Positions 25,820-37,405 are shown, counted from the stretch's first letter. The stretch is 64,000 nucleotides of DNA from Spirosoma aerolatum (GCF_002056795.1 NZ_CP020104.1:5651501-5715500), one strand, 5' to 3'. Notes: a model not told the origin generated them from the letters alone. Numbers and translations: made by a program.

Positions 25820-25871
25820 ACCGTTTCGGTTAAACAAGACTATAGAACATGATTACAGCAGTAAGGTACTA

Positions 25872-25901
25872 ATGAAGGTGGGTTCTCAAACCCACCTTCA
25901 T
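25872..25901. terminator. 13-bp hairpin between convergent genes
   Basis: ATGAAGGTGGGTT (25872-25884) pairs with AACCCACCTTCAT (25889-25901) over a 4-base loop. It lies between DUF3817 (+) and the esterase (-). Confidence 0.75.
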
Positions 25902-25913
25902 AGAAGAATTGTC

Positions 25914-27059
25914 CTACCGAAATAGCAGGGGTGCAATGTCGGTGAGGTTACGTCGCCAGACCATAAATGTGTGTCCACCGGGTGTTTCGACCTCTTTATA
26001 CTTTACCTTTTTGGAGGCCAGATATTGCTTGAAATACTTGTTGTTCTGATACAAGAAATCATCTACTCCGCAGGAAACCCATAAGAGCTTTAACTGTTTA
26101 TTGGCGCTCTCATCCAGCTTTGGATAAGCTTTGGCAAAGCTGTCATTCATCGCTTTGATCTGTTCCTCCGAGGGCGTTGTGGTAGCGGGGTTGCCGGATG
26201 CCGAAGCTGCCGGACGTGGCCCTCCCATGCCAACCGCACTGCTAAACCCACCAACATAGGCAAAATGGTCGAGGTTGTTCAGGCCGGTGTAAAAAGCCGT
26301 ACCCCCACCCATCGACAAGCCAACAATGGCCCGCTGGGTTCGATCTTTGGCAGCATTGTACGTTTTTTCCAGTTGAGGAATGATTTCCTGAAGCACCTCG
26401 GCCGTATATTTTTCATTACCGCCGTAGCCCAGCGTGTTGACCATAATCATGGGTTTGGCTTTACCTTCGGCAATGAGGTTATCCAGAATGATGTTGGCTT
26501 GCGCATTCACGATCCAGGACAGGGCCGTACCCGTGGCACCATGAAGCAGGAAAAATACTGGATACGGCTCCCTCCTTTTGGGATCGTAGTTTGGCGGCAG
26601 GTACACATAGTAGTCCCGGTCTTCGCCCATCACCACCGACCGATAGACATGGTGGTTGACAACACCGCGAGGTACATCCTTGATCTCCCAACTCAGCGAA
26701 GTCGGTCCCGGCATATGCGCCAGGCTCTGTCCATTGCATTGGTAACAGGGTTTTGCAACGGGATTAGCTGGATCGGGAATGCGAAGGCCATCGACGACAA
26801 AGGCATAATCATATACATCGGGGGCAAGCTTTTTGGTAAAACTCCAGACCCCCTGATCGTCTTTGGTCATCGTTTCCCGCGAAACGCCTTCGATGTCAAG
26901 AATTACTTCTTTAGCATTTGGTGCCCGCAGCCGGAAGATCAGTCCACCGTCGGTTACTTCCGGTGATTTAACGGGAGGCATCCGCGGAACCTGAGCCAGA
27001 AGGGTGGCCGTCTGGAGCAGCAGACAACTGAATAGCAGTAGCCGATTTCGTAGCGTCAT
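25914..27059 (-). CDS. Secreted esterase of the enterochelin/feruloyl esterase family
   Basis: 381 residues from the Met at 27059; nine extra codons upstream precede the signal peptide and are unlikely. The signal peptide ends near 'TATLLAQ'. Residues about 30-110 form an early-set beta domain of the glycogen-debranching/CBM48 type. The esterase domain has the nucleophile elbow 'VGLSMGGG' (S249), Asp in 'SCGVDDFLY' and His in 'GGHTFMVWR'. Proteins with this layout remove ferulate, acetate or similar esters from plant polysaccharides or hydrolyse siderophore esters. It is divergent from a sulfatase gene, which would suit a role in polysaccharide use; that link is inference. Confidence 0.85.
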   Translation of the reverse strand: MTLRNRLLLFSCLLLQTATLLAQVPRMPPVKSPEVTDGGLIFRLRAPNAKEVILDIEGVSRETMTKDDQGVWSFTKKLAPDVYDYAFVVDGLRIPDPANPVAKPCYQCNGQSLAHMPGPTSLSWEIKDVPRGVVNHHVYRSVVMGEDRDYYVYLPPNYDPKRREPYPVFFLLHGATGTALSWIVNAQANIILDNLIAEGKAKPMIMVNTLGYGGNEKYTAEVLQEIIPQLEKTYNAAKDRTQRAIVGLSMGGGTAFYTGLNNLDHFAYVGGFSSAVGMGGPRPAASASGNPATTTPSEEQIKAMNDSFAKAYPKLDESANKQLKLLWVSCGVDDFLYQNNKYFKQYLASKKVKYKEVETPGGHTFMVWRRNLTDIAPLLFR

Positions 27060-27370
27060 ATATTTTATAAAGCAAGGGTTTAACAAATCGCTACGAATCT
27101 ACTATTCTTTTCTATCATTGCGTACTTTTTACGGTAAGACTTTAGGCAACACTTACCAGGCATAAGTTATTAGGAAAACTTACAGAAGATCACGGGCGTA
27201 CTTGATGACAAATAAACTTATTTCAACACCACTACGGCCTATGCTATAGCTATTTTCCTGGCCCAAGGTGAGTATTCGACCAGGAATTACTTTATAATCC
27301 GATGGTTGTTCAAGGAGCCATTTTAGATAAAAAACGGCCCAAGCCTGAACGGCAGCCCCATTACATTTCT
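27060..27370. other. 311-base gap between divergent esterase and sulfatase genes
   Basis: This gap must hold two promoters, but no clear TAnnTTTG box was found on either strand. A short A/T palindrome, AAATAA-N2-TTATTT, is at 27210-27223, and TAAGTT-N8-AACTTA lies near 27166-27185. Neither is strong enough to call an operator. Confidence 0.4.
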
Positions 27371-28792
27371 ATGGCAAAATTTATAGGTTCTCGCCACTGG
27401 CTCTGGCTCATTGTTTTCGTACTGATAGGCAGTGTTTCGTTCATTGCCAACCCGTTGTTTCCTACACAAAGCCTGTCAGCTCCCACGACTAAACCACATA
27501 TTATTCTGTTCATTTCAGATGACCATGGCTATGAAGATGCCGGGTTTGCCGGGGCCAAAGTAGTTCAGACGCCTAATCTGGATGCGCTCAGCAAAGAGAG
27601 TTTACGGTTTACCCATGCGTTTTGCAATTCGCCCAACTGCGTTCCTTCCCGAGCAGTCCTGAATACGGGATTGATGCCCGCTCGTAATGGGGCTCATCCT
27701 AACCATAGTAAAATTAATGCAGGCATAAAAACGCTGCCGGTCTATATGCAGGAGATGGGCTATCGAACCGTGCTGGCGGGCAAGGATCACGTATGGCCCC
27801 GATCAGCCTATCCCTATGCCTTTGTCAGAAAGCAGGACCACGATTACCAAAAAATCGACTCGATCCTGGCAGCCCATGCCAGGCCGGGCCAAAAACCGCT
27901 TTTTTTAGTCGTAGCAACCGATAATCCACATGTACCCTGGCCAGCAATTGATGGCTACGATCCCAAGACGGTAGATATTCCCCCTTTCCTGGTCGATACT
28001 GAGGTCACTCGTCAGGTTCGGGCAAAGTATTATACGGACATTACGGACATGGACAAAACCGTTGGAGAATGCCTGAAAGCCATGAAAAAATATAAGTACA
28101 CCGACAATACACTCCTGATTTACACGTCTGATAATGGCCCCCAATGGCCATTCGGCAAGTGGAACCTGTATGACCAGGGCATTCGGGTGCCTCTGCTGGT
28201 TCGGTGGCCCGGCAAAGTGAAACCAGGCACCACTGACGCTCTGCTTCCTCTGGTGGATGTATTGCCTACCCTACTGGATGCAACAGGAAGCCGGATACCG
28301 AGCGGCCTGGATGGCCGAAGCTTTCTGCCGCTGCTTACGGGCAAACGAACGACCCACCGCGATACCATCTTTACAACCTATACAGCCGATACACGCTATG
28401 GCGCATTTAACTATTATCCAATTCGTAGTATTCGAACGCGTCAGTTCAAATACATTATGAACCTGGAGCCAGACCGAACGTATACCACGCATATTACCAA
28501 CGCGAATCCTGAAGATGGTAAAGATTACTGGCTGACCTGGCTAAAAAAGGCTGAAACAGACGCTAAAGCCGCCCATCTGGTGGCTGCTTATCAACATCGT
28601 CCTGCTGAAGAACTATATGATGTAGTTAACGATCCATACGAGCAGTCGAATCTTACAGCCGACCCAACTTACCGTGCGCTGTTGACCTCGTTCCGCAAAG
28701 AGATGGAAACGTGGATGGAAACGCAAAACGATCAGGACGGACTGACGCGCTATTTTTTTAACATCAAATACGGTCGCAAATCGAAAGACTAA
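27371..28792 (+). CDS. Sulfatase (formylglycine type, S1 family)
   Basis: 473 residues from ATG 27371; a GTG/ATG-rich 23-codon extension to 27302 is polar and unlikely. A hydrophobic signal or anchor lies at about 9-30. The core has 'ISDDHGYEDAGFAG' for metal binding and the Cys-type modification site 'CVPSRAVLNTG' with C90, which must be converted to formylglycine by a maturase. 'AGKDHVWP' and 'YTSDNGPQWPFGKWNLYDQG' complete the active site. The pattern resembles N-sulfoglucosamine sulfohydrolase-like members (S1_8). It removes sulfate esters or N-sulfates from glycans in the periplasm. The maturase gene is not in this window. Confidence 0.87.
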   Translation: MAKFIGSRHWLWLIVFVLIGSVSFIANPLFPTQSLSAPTTKPHIILFISDDHGYEDAGFAGAKVVQTPNLDALSKESLRFTHAFCNSPNCVPSRAVLNTGLMPARNGAHPNHSKINAGIKTLPVYMQEMGYRTVLAGKDHVWPRSAYPYAFVRKQDHDYQKIDSILAAHARPGQKPLFLVVATDNPHVPWPAIDGYDPKTVDIPPFLVDTEVTRQVRAKYYTDITDMDKTVGECLKAMKKYKYTDNTLLIYTSDNGPQWPFGKWNLYDQGIRVPLLVRWPGKVKPGTTDALLPLVDVLPTLLDATGSRIPSGLDGRSFLPLLTGKRTTHRDTIFTTYTADTRYGAFNYYPIRSIRTRQFKYIMNLEPDRTYTTHITNANPEDGKDYWLTWLKKAETDAKAAHLVAAYQHRPAEELYDVVNDPYEQSNLTADPTYRALLTSFRKEMETWMETQNDQDGLTRYFFNIKYGRKSKD

Positions 28793-29022
28793 GTGGTTAT
28801 GCTCTATTTTTTGGCCGGAATGCTCAGCAAGACAAATCTGCCTTATCCCGAAAAATACTCGTGCTGCCTATCAAAAAACGTTTTCCCATCGGGAGTTAAT
28901 AGTTAAACTGACGATTTCCCTGTTCAGTCATAACGTAGAATTTAAGTACGACGTAATTTGACTCGCTCCTGAAACCTCAATATCATTCACATCTATTGAT
29001 CCGGTATTGTATGCCAGAAGGT

Positions 29023-30999
29023 TTACCGGCTCATATCCTCTTTATCCAGGAAGATCCCCGTACCGATCATTTTAACCGGCCCATAGTACAATCCATAATT
29101 GGATTTGATGCCAAATTGGGCTTTCAGGCGTTGTTGCAGGTTATCGGGTTGCTTCTGGCCATTTACAATGAATTCGTCAGTACTCAGTCCAAACCAGTCT
29201 ACGTCGGATGAACTGGCAACAATTTTTTCGGCAACCAGCGCATCGATCACCCCGCGAACCCGCTCCTGATCGTAACGAATGTCAGGTGGTGCAGGTAGTT
29301 TTTTCTTCTCCCAACGCTGTACTTTTGCGCTACTATCGGCTGGTGAATAATCCGGCTTCGCGGGTTTGTTGAACACCTTACCTAGCTTGTTGTCATTAGG
29401 AACGGCCCCTTCCGGCTTTCCATTCAAACTTCCTGGCGCCATCTTAGCCTGTTTCGTCCGATAAGCGTCTTTGTCTCGTTGAACCTGTTGTTCCCGCTCC
29501 GCTTTCATGTGGGCAATAGCTGCGTCGATATGTGCCTGTTTCTGCTGCTGTTTTTCAGCCAGCGCCTGGTCAATCCGCTCAAGTAGTGTTTGGTGTTGGC
29601 CCAGATCAGCTGTGGGAATCGTTCTATCGTTCACATCAAGCGCTACCAGCTGGCTATCAACGACTTTCAGGTGATACCGATTTCCCCGATCATCCTTCAC
29701 CATCATCTCCCGATTGGCCCGATCATGGTTCGTATTGACGAACAGAATACTCGTAAAGATCCGGTTGCTATCGGCCAAAACGAGTGGTTCTGGCGTCGAT
29801 TCCATGATCGGCCGGGCTTTAGTCAGATTCGATTTAGCGACTAACAAACCTGGCTTATCGTCTATTTTTTGCGGACTACTTGTTTCAATCGGCACGCTGT
29901 TTCGAACAATAATCGACTTTTTTGGGAAAGTTTTCGGCCATTGGGCACCTTCGGGAATTACCTTCGACACAAACGCCGATGCCAGCAGCAAAACTAATCC
30001 CGACAACAGGGCAATTTTTTCGGCCATGCTCAGGCGTCTATTTTCCTGGGTCACCATACGTTTGAGTCGATCCATCAACTGCTGACTCCGAAAGCCCAGT
30101 GGCATAGCAAAGAGGGTAGGCTGATATGCATAGTCCTGAAAAGCCAGCAAAGCTTCCAGATAATGGCGTTTGGCAGATGTTTGAGCCAATACAATATCGT
30201 CGCAGCAAATTTCCCGTTCTTCCCGAATCAGGGCTGAAACCCAGAGCAGAGCCGGGTTGAAGAAAAAGATCGTTTCGACCATGCATTGCAACAAGTTCAT
30301 CAGGTAGTCGCGTCGCCAGATGTGCGCCAGTTCATGCCAGAGTATCGTGTCGATCTGTTCGGTTGGTAACTGGGTCAGCAAACCTATCGGCACCAGAATA
30401 ACCGGTTTTAGAATGCCAACCGTAACCGGGACGTTCACCCGTTGCGATTGTACTAAGGCAACCGCTTGACGAATACCCAGCCGCTTGCCGAACGTCCAGA
30501 CTTTCTGCTGCCATTCCTCGGCAGGAGCATAGACTTTATATGACCGAATCCGATAAATATGGAGCAATCCACTCGCCATGCGTAAACTTTTAAGCACGAA
30601 AAACAGTAGCCATATCGTAACGATCCAGTTGCTGTTGGCATTAATAAATGCAAGTAATCGAGTGCTTACAGATACCTTCTGAACGGCCACAGCGGATTGT
30701 CGCTGAACCACTATATCTGCTATTGGGGCGACGTTCTCTATTGGCTTTCCGGGGCTTGGGAGTGAATGAACTATTCTCTGTTCCTGATAATAAACAAAGC
30801 CCATGGCAGTCACAAACAGAACCAGGCAAGCACACAGAAGCTGGTAGCGGAGGTGGGCCGATGACCGATGGGTTACCGTTATAACCAGCCCGGCCAGCGC
30901 CGATACAACCAGCCCAATCCAGAGCGAATGAATCAATGTCCAGCAGATGGCGCTGATCTGTCGTTCGGAGAGCCAATGGGTGAAAAGTGTTGTCGCCAT
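29023..30999 (-). CDS. BlaR1-type M56 metallopeptidase sensor
   Basis: 658 residues. Four membrane helices lie in the first half (about 15-45, 55-70, 125-145 and 325-345). Between the last two is the zinc protease site 'LWHELAHIWRRDYL' near residue 220, typical of the M56 family. After the last helix comes a long periplasmic region rich in Lys, Gln and Pro, with no penicillin-binding domain like that of staphylococcal BlaR1, so the signal it senses is unknown. The gene begins 6 bases after blaI and is in one operon with it. By analogy the protease inactivates BlaI when a wall or envelope signal is received. Confidence 0.85.
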   Translation of the reverse strand: MATTLFTHWLSERQISAICWTLIHSLWIGLVVSALAGLVITVTHRSSAHLRYQLLCACLVLFVTAMGFVYYQEQRIVHSLPSPGKPIENVAPIADIVVQRQSAVAVQKVSVSTRLLAFINANSNWIVTIWLLFFVLKSLRMASGLLHIYRIRSYKVYAPAEEWQQKVWTFGKRLGIRQAVALVQSQRVNVPVTVGILKPVILVPIGLLTQLPTEQIDTILWHELAHIWRRDYLMNLLQCMVETIFFFNPALLWVSALIREEREICCDDIVLAQTSAKRHYLEALLAFQDYAYQPTLFAMPLGFRSQQLMDRLKRMVTQENRRLSMAEKIALLSGLVLLLASAFVSKVIPEGAQWPKTFPKKSIIVRNSVPIETSSPQKIDDKPGLLVAKSNLTKARPIMESTPEPLVLADSNRIFTSILFVNTNHDRANREMMVKDDRGNRYHLKVVDSQLVALDVNDRTIPTADLGQHQTLLERIDQALAEKQQQKQAHIDAAIAHMKAEREQQVQRDKDAYRTKQAKMAPGSLNGKPEGAVPNDNKLGKVFNKPAKPDYSPADSSAKVQRWEKKKLPAPPDIRYDQERVRGVIDALVAEKIVASSSDVDWFGLSTDEFIVNGQKQPDNLQQRLKAQFGIKSNYGLYYGPVKMIGTGIFLDKEDMSR

Positions 31000-31005
31000 A
31001 ACGGA

Positions 31006-31410
31006 TTATTGGTTTTGGTCCATTTTTTTAATCAGTTCCCGAAACGTCTCCATATCGCTGGGATCGATTTTTTTGTTACCAAGCAATTGCATCATTAAAC
31101 TACCTGCTGAGCCGTTGAAAAGCGTATCGACTACCCGGTCCAATAGAGCGCCTTTCGTTTTGGCTTCTTCCACCGCAGCCCAATAAATGTGCTTCATCTG
31201 GCTTTCGTCTTTTTTCAAAAAACCTTTCTCGACCATAATCTGCATCAGTTTCAGGGTCGACATATAAATGACCTTGCGCGTATGCTGATTCAGATGATCG
31301 TTTACGAAGCGGGCCGTCGATGGGCCATATTTCCACAGGATTTGCAGAATCTCCAACTCCGATTTGGTAGGTTCCGATGAAGGGTCAGTAGCGTTTTTTG
31401 CTGTTTTCAT
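31006..31410 (-). CDS. BlaI/MecI-family repressor
   Basis: 134 residues. The N-terminal winged helix ('SELEILQILWKYGPSTARFV' region and 'STLKLMQIMVEKG') is followed by a helical dimerisation tail. It is first in an operon with the M56 sensor. Three copies of TAAGAA-N4-TTCTTA lie between it and the divergent serine hydrolase gene, the nearest only 10 bases before its start codon, so it very likely represses itself and that neighbour. Loss of repression would follow cleavage triggered by BlaR1. Confidence 0.9.
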   Translation of the reverse strand: MKTAKNATDPSSEPTKSELEILQILWKYGPSTARFVNDHLNQHTRKVIYMSTLKLMQIMVEKGFLKKDESQMKHIYWAAVEEAKTKGALLDRVVDTLFNGSAGSLMMQLLGNKKIDPSDMETFRELIKKMDQNQ

Positions 31411-31420
31411 GGGTCAAACA

Positions 31421-31530
31421 TAAGAATTGTTTCTTAATAAACATAAGAAATAATTCTTACTTTAATTATTTTTCGTAACCTTGCGCTGCCATCTGGTAAT
31501 CAACGCTCTAACTATAAGAAAAATTTCTTA
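31421..31530. promoter_or_regulatory. Three BlaI-type operators, TAAGAA-N4-TTCTTA
   Basis: Operator 1 is TAAGAATTGTTTCTTA (31421-31436), operator 2 is TAAGAAATAATTCTTA (31444-31459), and operator 3 is TAAGAAAAATTTCTTA (31515-31530). All have identical half-sites and the same 4-base spacer. Operators 1 and 2 are 23 bases apart centre to centre and face blaI; operator 3 is 54 bases ahead of the serine hydrolase start. A possible -7 box for the hydrolase, TAACCTTG, is at 31476-31483. Confidence 0.8.
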
Positions 31531-31584
31531 TATAAATGATCAGTTTAGCGCTATTGGCTGCAATTCAATCAAAATCATACGATC

Positions 31585-33123
31585 ATGACAACAAACGCGA
31601 AGTACAAATTTCTGCTGTTCATCCTATGGATGCCCCTTCCCTTTTCTTCGTTTGCGCAACTCAATAGCACTCAGTCAAAAACGGCTCGCATCGATTCGTT
31701 TTTAACCGTTCTGGCCGACCATCATCTGTTTAATGGAAGCATTCTGGTGGCCGAACAGGGAAAAATCATCTACCAGAAATCGGTAGGCTATGCTGATTTC
31801 AACCGCCATCTAAAAAATACCGACACAACTCATTTCAATCTGGCCTCGCTCTCGAAACCCTTTACAGCAATTGCGGTATTACAGCTTGTCAAAAAAAGAA
31901 AACTAAACCTGGACGATGCGCTGACAACCCACTTCCCTGATTTCCCTTATCCGACGATTACTATCCGTCATCTATTGACGCACACCTCCGGCTTGCCCAG
32001 TCTGGAACGGCAGGAAGACGACTACATTAACCATCATCCTGACGAACTGATTAGCAGCAAAACAGTCTACGCTCACCTAATCGAGCAGAAAAAAGCGCTT
32101 GTCAACCAGCCCGGCAACGACTGGCGCTACAATAACATGAACTACTTGTTGCTGGCGATGCTGGTGGAAAAAATCGCCCGTATGCCCTTCGCCGACTATA
32201 TGCAGAAATCTGTTTTTATCCCTGCTGGTATGACTAGTACCTACGTCCGGTCGGGAAATATGCCCAATACAACACGATATACCCGCCCAACCTTTTACTT
32301 TACTTCAATCCACAATGTCGATTCCTTGGATCACAACCAGTTTTATACATATTATCAGTTAGGAGGATTGGCTGGTCCCAGCAATGTAGTGAGCACAATT
32401 CAGGATTTATGGCGATTTGATCGGGCATTAGCGGCTGGGAAACTGATTAGTCCAGCATTGATGAAAGCGGCCTTTTCGCCCGTGACACTCAACAATGGGA
32501 AGGTATACCGTGCTGGCAGTAGTACCCGCTCGTATGGATTCGGCTGGACAGTATATCACAGCAAAACCGAACCCGTCAACAACTTTGTTTTTCACGACGG
32601 GCATATTGTAGGATTAACTACATTTCTGCATCGCAACCTCACCAACGATCAAACCATTATCTGCTACGATAATACTGATAATAATCCCATTCAGATCATG
32701 ATTTCGGTATCGAATCTGCTGAATGGGCTGTCACCGTTAAAAATAGAATCCCGACAATCGTTGGTGCGGGTATATGGCGAAGCGCTGGTAGCGAAAGGGC
32801 CGGACCATGCGACCAGCAGATTCAATGAATTGAAAGATGACACCGTCCATTATTACATTAATGAACTGGAAATGAACCGCCTTGGCTTTGATCTGATGAA
32901 ATCTTCTTTACCAAACCATCAGGCGCTTACGCTGGAAGCATTCAAACTCAATACGATTCTCTACCCCAAAAGTGGGAATACCTACGACAGCTACGCCATA
33001 GCATTGGAACAGGCTGGCCGCAGCGAAGACGCGGTCGCCATGTATCGAAAGTCAATCGCACTCTGGCCCGACAACGAAGACGGAAAAAAAGCGATCAAAC
33101 GCTTACTAGAGAAAAAAGAGTGA
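31585..33123 (+). CDS. Serine hydrolase, beta-lactamase/PBP (class C-like) family
   Basis: 512 residues with a signal peptide ending near 'PFSSFAQ'. The active-site Ser is S88 in 'ASLSKPF' (SxxK), followed by 'YNNMNY' (YxN). The C-terminal part from about 410 holds a short TPR-like segment ('YAIALEQAGRSEDAVAMYRKSIALWP'). Proteins of this group include DD-peptidases, esterases and a few true beta-lactamases; the sequence alone does not decide. It is divergent from blaI-blaR1 and shares their operators, so it should be induced through that system. This makes a role in cell wall or beta-lactam response more likely than for most relatives. Confidence 0.85.
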   Translation: MTTNAKYKFLLFILWMPLPFSSFAQLNSTQSKTARIDSFLTVLADHHLFNGSILVAEQGKIIYQKSVGYADFNRHLKNTDTTHFNLASLSKPFTAIAVLQLVKKRKLNLDDALTTHFPDFPYPTITIRHLLTHTSGLPSLERQEDDYINHHPDELISSKTVYAHLIEQKKALVNQPGNDWRYNNMNYLLLAMLVEKIARMPFADYMQKSVFIPAGMTSTYVRSGNMPNTTRYTRPTFYFTSIHNVDSLDHNQFYTYYQLGGLAGPSNVVSTIQDLWRFDRALAAGKLISPALMKAAFSPVTLNNGKVYRAGSSTRSYGFGWTVYHSKTEPVNNFVFHDGHIVGLTTFLHRNLTNDQTIICYDNTDNNPIQIMISVSNLLNGLSPLKIESRQSLVRVYGEALVAKGPDHATSRFNELKDDTVHYYINELEMNRLGFDLMKSSLPNHQALTLEAFKLNTILYPKSGNTYDSYAIALEQAGRSEDAVAMYRKSIALWPDNEDGKKAIKRLLEKKE

Positions 33124-33167
33124 ACGTACCAGATCGTATCAATCGGTAGGGATTTCGCAAAAACGCA

Positions 33168-33194
33168 ACAAGCCGGACACTGTGTCCGGCTTGT
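33168..33194. terminator. 12-bp GC-rich hairpin between convergent genes
   Basis: ACAAGCCGGACA (33168-33179) pairs with 33183-33194 over 3 bases. It lies between the serine hydrolase (+) and the coiled-coil gene (-). Confidence 0.7.
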
Positions 33195-33215
33195 CGGCTA
33201 ATCGTATTCTTTGAT

Positions 33216-33518
33216 CTATTTAACGGCTTCAACAGCCGCTGCGGCCTCTATAGCCGCTATAGCTGCACCATTCTTCTCACCGTACTCGTCTCGTTTACTC
33301 TCGAAATACGAAAAAATGTCATTGATCGAGTCAACATTCTCGGCAATTTTCGAATGCATATTGCTGAGATTTTTTTCCAGCGTCGAATCGTTCAGACCAT
33401 TCATATTGTCCACTTCGATCTGACTGATTTTAGTAATGAGGGCCGTTTGGCTGTTTTGCAGGTCTTCCAATTCACGAACCACTTTGTTCATCAGTTCAAA
33501 CTTCTGTGCTTTATCCAT
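33216..33518 (-). CDS. Small coiled-coil protein
   Basis: 100 residues, highly charged, with heptad-like patterns through most of its length ('ELMNKVVRELEDLQNSQTALITKISQIEVDN', shortened view: residues 8-40). The C-terminus ends in an Ala-rich tail. No signal peptide or membrane segment is present. It lies 111 bases downstream of the tail-tube-like gene on the same strand. No function is known; it may be a partner or chaperone of that protein, but only position suggests so. Confidence 0.6.
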   Translation of the reverse strand: MDKAQKFELMNKVVRELEDLQNSQTALITKISQIEVDNMNGLNDSTLEKNLSNMHSKIAENVDSINDIFSYFESKRDEYGEKNGAAIAAIEAAAAVEAVK

Positions 33519-33629
33519 GATGTTTCTATTTTGTTGAGTATTCTTTATAGAACTCTATAAACCAAAAATGGTTTTCTTTTGCCATCTATTTCCCCAACCT
33601 TTTGGTAAGGCTTTCCCGTACAGGCTTGC

Positions 33630-34061
33630 TCAGTTGCGTTTGATTTCTATGCCCTCATGAGCCAATTCAAGCGATTCAATCGCTATGTCGTTTCCCTTAG
33701 CGTTTAAATCAGGAGCCTGTATTTTTATGATAAGCGCGTTTTTTACTAGCCAGGTCATTACAGTATTCCCCAACTGATCCTGCATATAAATTTCGACCTT
33801 ATCGGGTTTGGCGGTATTCATCCGGATACTATTGTACCATTCCCAGAATCGGGTATCGTTGCTAAATACGCCTTTTTTTAGCGTTAATACAGCTTTGGGC
33901 GGGCTCGGTGTTTTCCCAGGACTGTTGCCTGATCGGTACATAACAGGCTGTGCCATAGCCTCTATGCCAGCTATATCCTGAAAAGGACTTTCCAAATCTG
34001 GTACAAACTTGACTTTATACAGGCACAGGGGCCCTTCTTTAATCTGATTGTTTTCAGCCAT
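33630..34061 (-). CDS. Phage tail tube-like protein (gp19/Afp1-Pvc1 family), orphan
   Basis: 143 residues, the normal size of the inner-tube subunit of contractile tails and extracellular injection systems. Family features are 'FKVxF' like opening 'LYKVKFVPDL', 'LTLKKGVFSNDTRFWEWYNSI' and 'VKIYM'-like 'VEIYMQDQLGN', ending 'ESLELAHEGIE'. In complete systems it stacks as hexameric rings inside the sheath. Here no sheath, baseplate, spike or ATPase gene is near, so it is an orphan in this window. It may be a leftover, or part of a system encoded elsewhere in the genome. Confidence 0.75.
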   Translation of the reverse strand: MAENNQIKEGPLCLYKVKFVPDLESPFQDIAGIEAMAQPVMYRSGNSPGKTPSPPKAVLTLKKGVFSNDTRFWEWYNSIRMNTAKPDKVEIYMQDQLGNTVMTWLVKNALIIKIQAPDLNAKGNDIAIESLELAHEGIEIKRN

Positions 34062-34211
34062 GGTCAGTTGTGGTTAACAAGTAGAATGATGGGGTTCGAG
34101 TTTTATTAATTTCACCGACAAGTTCGCAACTCCAGTCGACATTGGCAGCACTAGCCGACCTATATATTATTTTAAGCCAACTTCCCTATTGATCAAGGCT
34201 TTCACTTCATT

Positions 34212-34925
34212 ATGACCATTAAACCTACCCGCCCGTTCACGCTTACATTTATAGGTATTGCACTACTCGAAATGCTTGGCGATTCGCTGGATATCCGCGT
34301 GTTGCATTACGGCTGCAAACCGCTGATTATGGCCCTGTTGATGCTATATGTCTGGCAGTTTTGCCAGGCCGTTGGTTTCGTTTCGTACATACGCTGGCTT
34401 CTGATCGGAATGCTGTTTGCACTGCTTGGCGACATTCTGCTGATGATTCAGGAGATCGACTTGTTTGCTGCTGGCTTAGGAGCCTTTCTGCTTATGCAAA
34501 TCTGTTATAGCATCGCTTTTCTGAAGTCGATACAGGCGGGTGGGCAAACGATTACAAGCCGTCGGCTAGGAAAAAGCGTGACTCCCTTTGGCCTATACCT
34601 GATCATTTTTCTGGCTTTACTCCGGCCTGTTTTCGTCGGTAAACCAGATTTAGAAGTACTCTGGTGGCCTGTTGTTATTTATGCTATTTGCCTGAACACA
34701 ATGGGCCTGCTAGCAACACAGCGACAGGATATACCTGGTTACAATCAGGTGGTCATCGGTGCTTTGCTGTTTATTCTGTCCGACTCGGCCATCGCTGTCA
34801 ATAAGTTTCTCAGTTCATTTGGCGGATCCACGTGGCTGGTCATGACAACTTACGCAACGGCACAATACCTGATTATGATCGGGATGATTCAGCAGGTAGC
34901 CAGTAATGTACCCGAAAAGCCATAA
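34212..34925 (+). CDS. YhhN-family membrane protein (lysoplasmalogenase-like)
   Basis: 237 residues with about eight hydrophobic helices. The pattern 'KPLIMALLML', 'LLGDILLM' and 'FLLMQICYSIAF' matches the YhhN/TMEM86 family. Animal TMEM86B is a lysoplasmalogenase that cleaves the vinyl ether bond of lysoplasmalogens; the bacterial role is mostly untested. The conserved Asp of 'LLGDILL' and 'LSDSAIAV' are present. It is a single gene, with katG beginning 150 bases downstream behind its own likely promoter. Confidence 0.82.
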   Translation: MTIKPTRPFTLTFIGIALLEMLGDSLDIRVLHYGCKPLIMALLMLYVWQFCQAVGFVSYIRWLLIGMLFALLGDILLMIQEIDLFAAGLGAFLLMQICYSIAFLKSIQAGGQTITSRRLGKSVTPFGLYLIIFLALLRPVFVGKPDLEVLWWPVVIYAICLNTMGLLATQRQDIPGYNQVVIGALLFILSDSAIAVNKFLSSFGGSTWLVMTTYATAQYLIMIGMIQQVASNVPEKP

Positions 34926-34969
34926 GCACCAGCCATCAATATAAATATTGTCGATACGATAATCAATTA

Positions 34970-35007
34970 AATCAATTTGATTGATAAGTAAGTTCCTACT
35001 AGTATTG
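34970..35007 (+). promoter_or_regulatory. Candidate katG promoter with overlapping palindrome
   Basis: TTTG (34976-34979) and TAGTATTG (35000-35007) are spaced by 20 bases, as for a Bacteroidota -33/-7 pair with one mismatch in the -7 box. The palindrome AATCAA-T-TTGATT (34970-34982) covers the -33 element. A peroxide-responsive regulator could bind there, but no regulator gene is adjacent. Confidence 0.4.
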
Positions 35008-35069
35008 CCTTGTAAAACTAATTGAGAACAACAGAAGAGACCACGTTCACGCTTAAACCAAATCGTTAA

Positions 35070-37370
<2,301 letters not shown>

Positions 37371-37405
37371 TCAAAGTCAATTTCTAGCTTTCTCTAAACC
37401 AAACA

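Noticed and set aside
26265..26966. 233-residue open frame opposite the esterase
   Set aside because: Shadow of the esterase gene; no start signal and no recognisable motif.
33630..34061. Prophage suggested by the tail tube protein
   Set aside because: No other phage gene, integrase or attachment repeat is near, so the protein is treated as an orphan.
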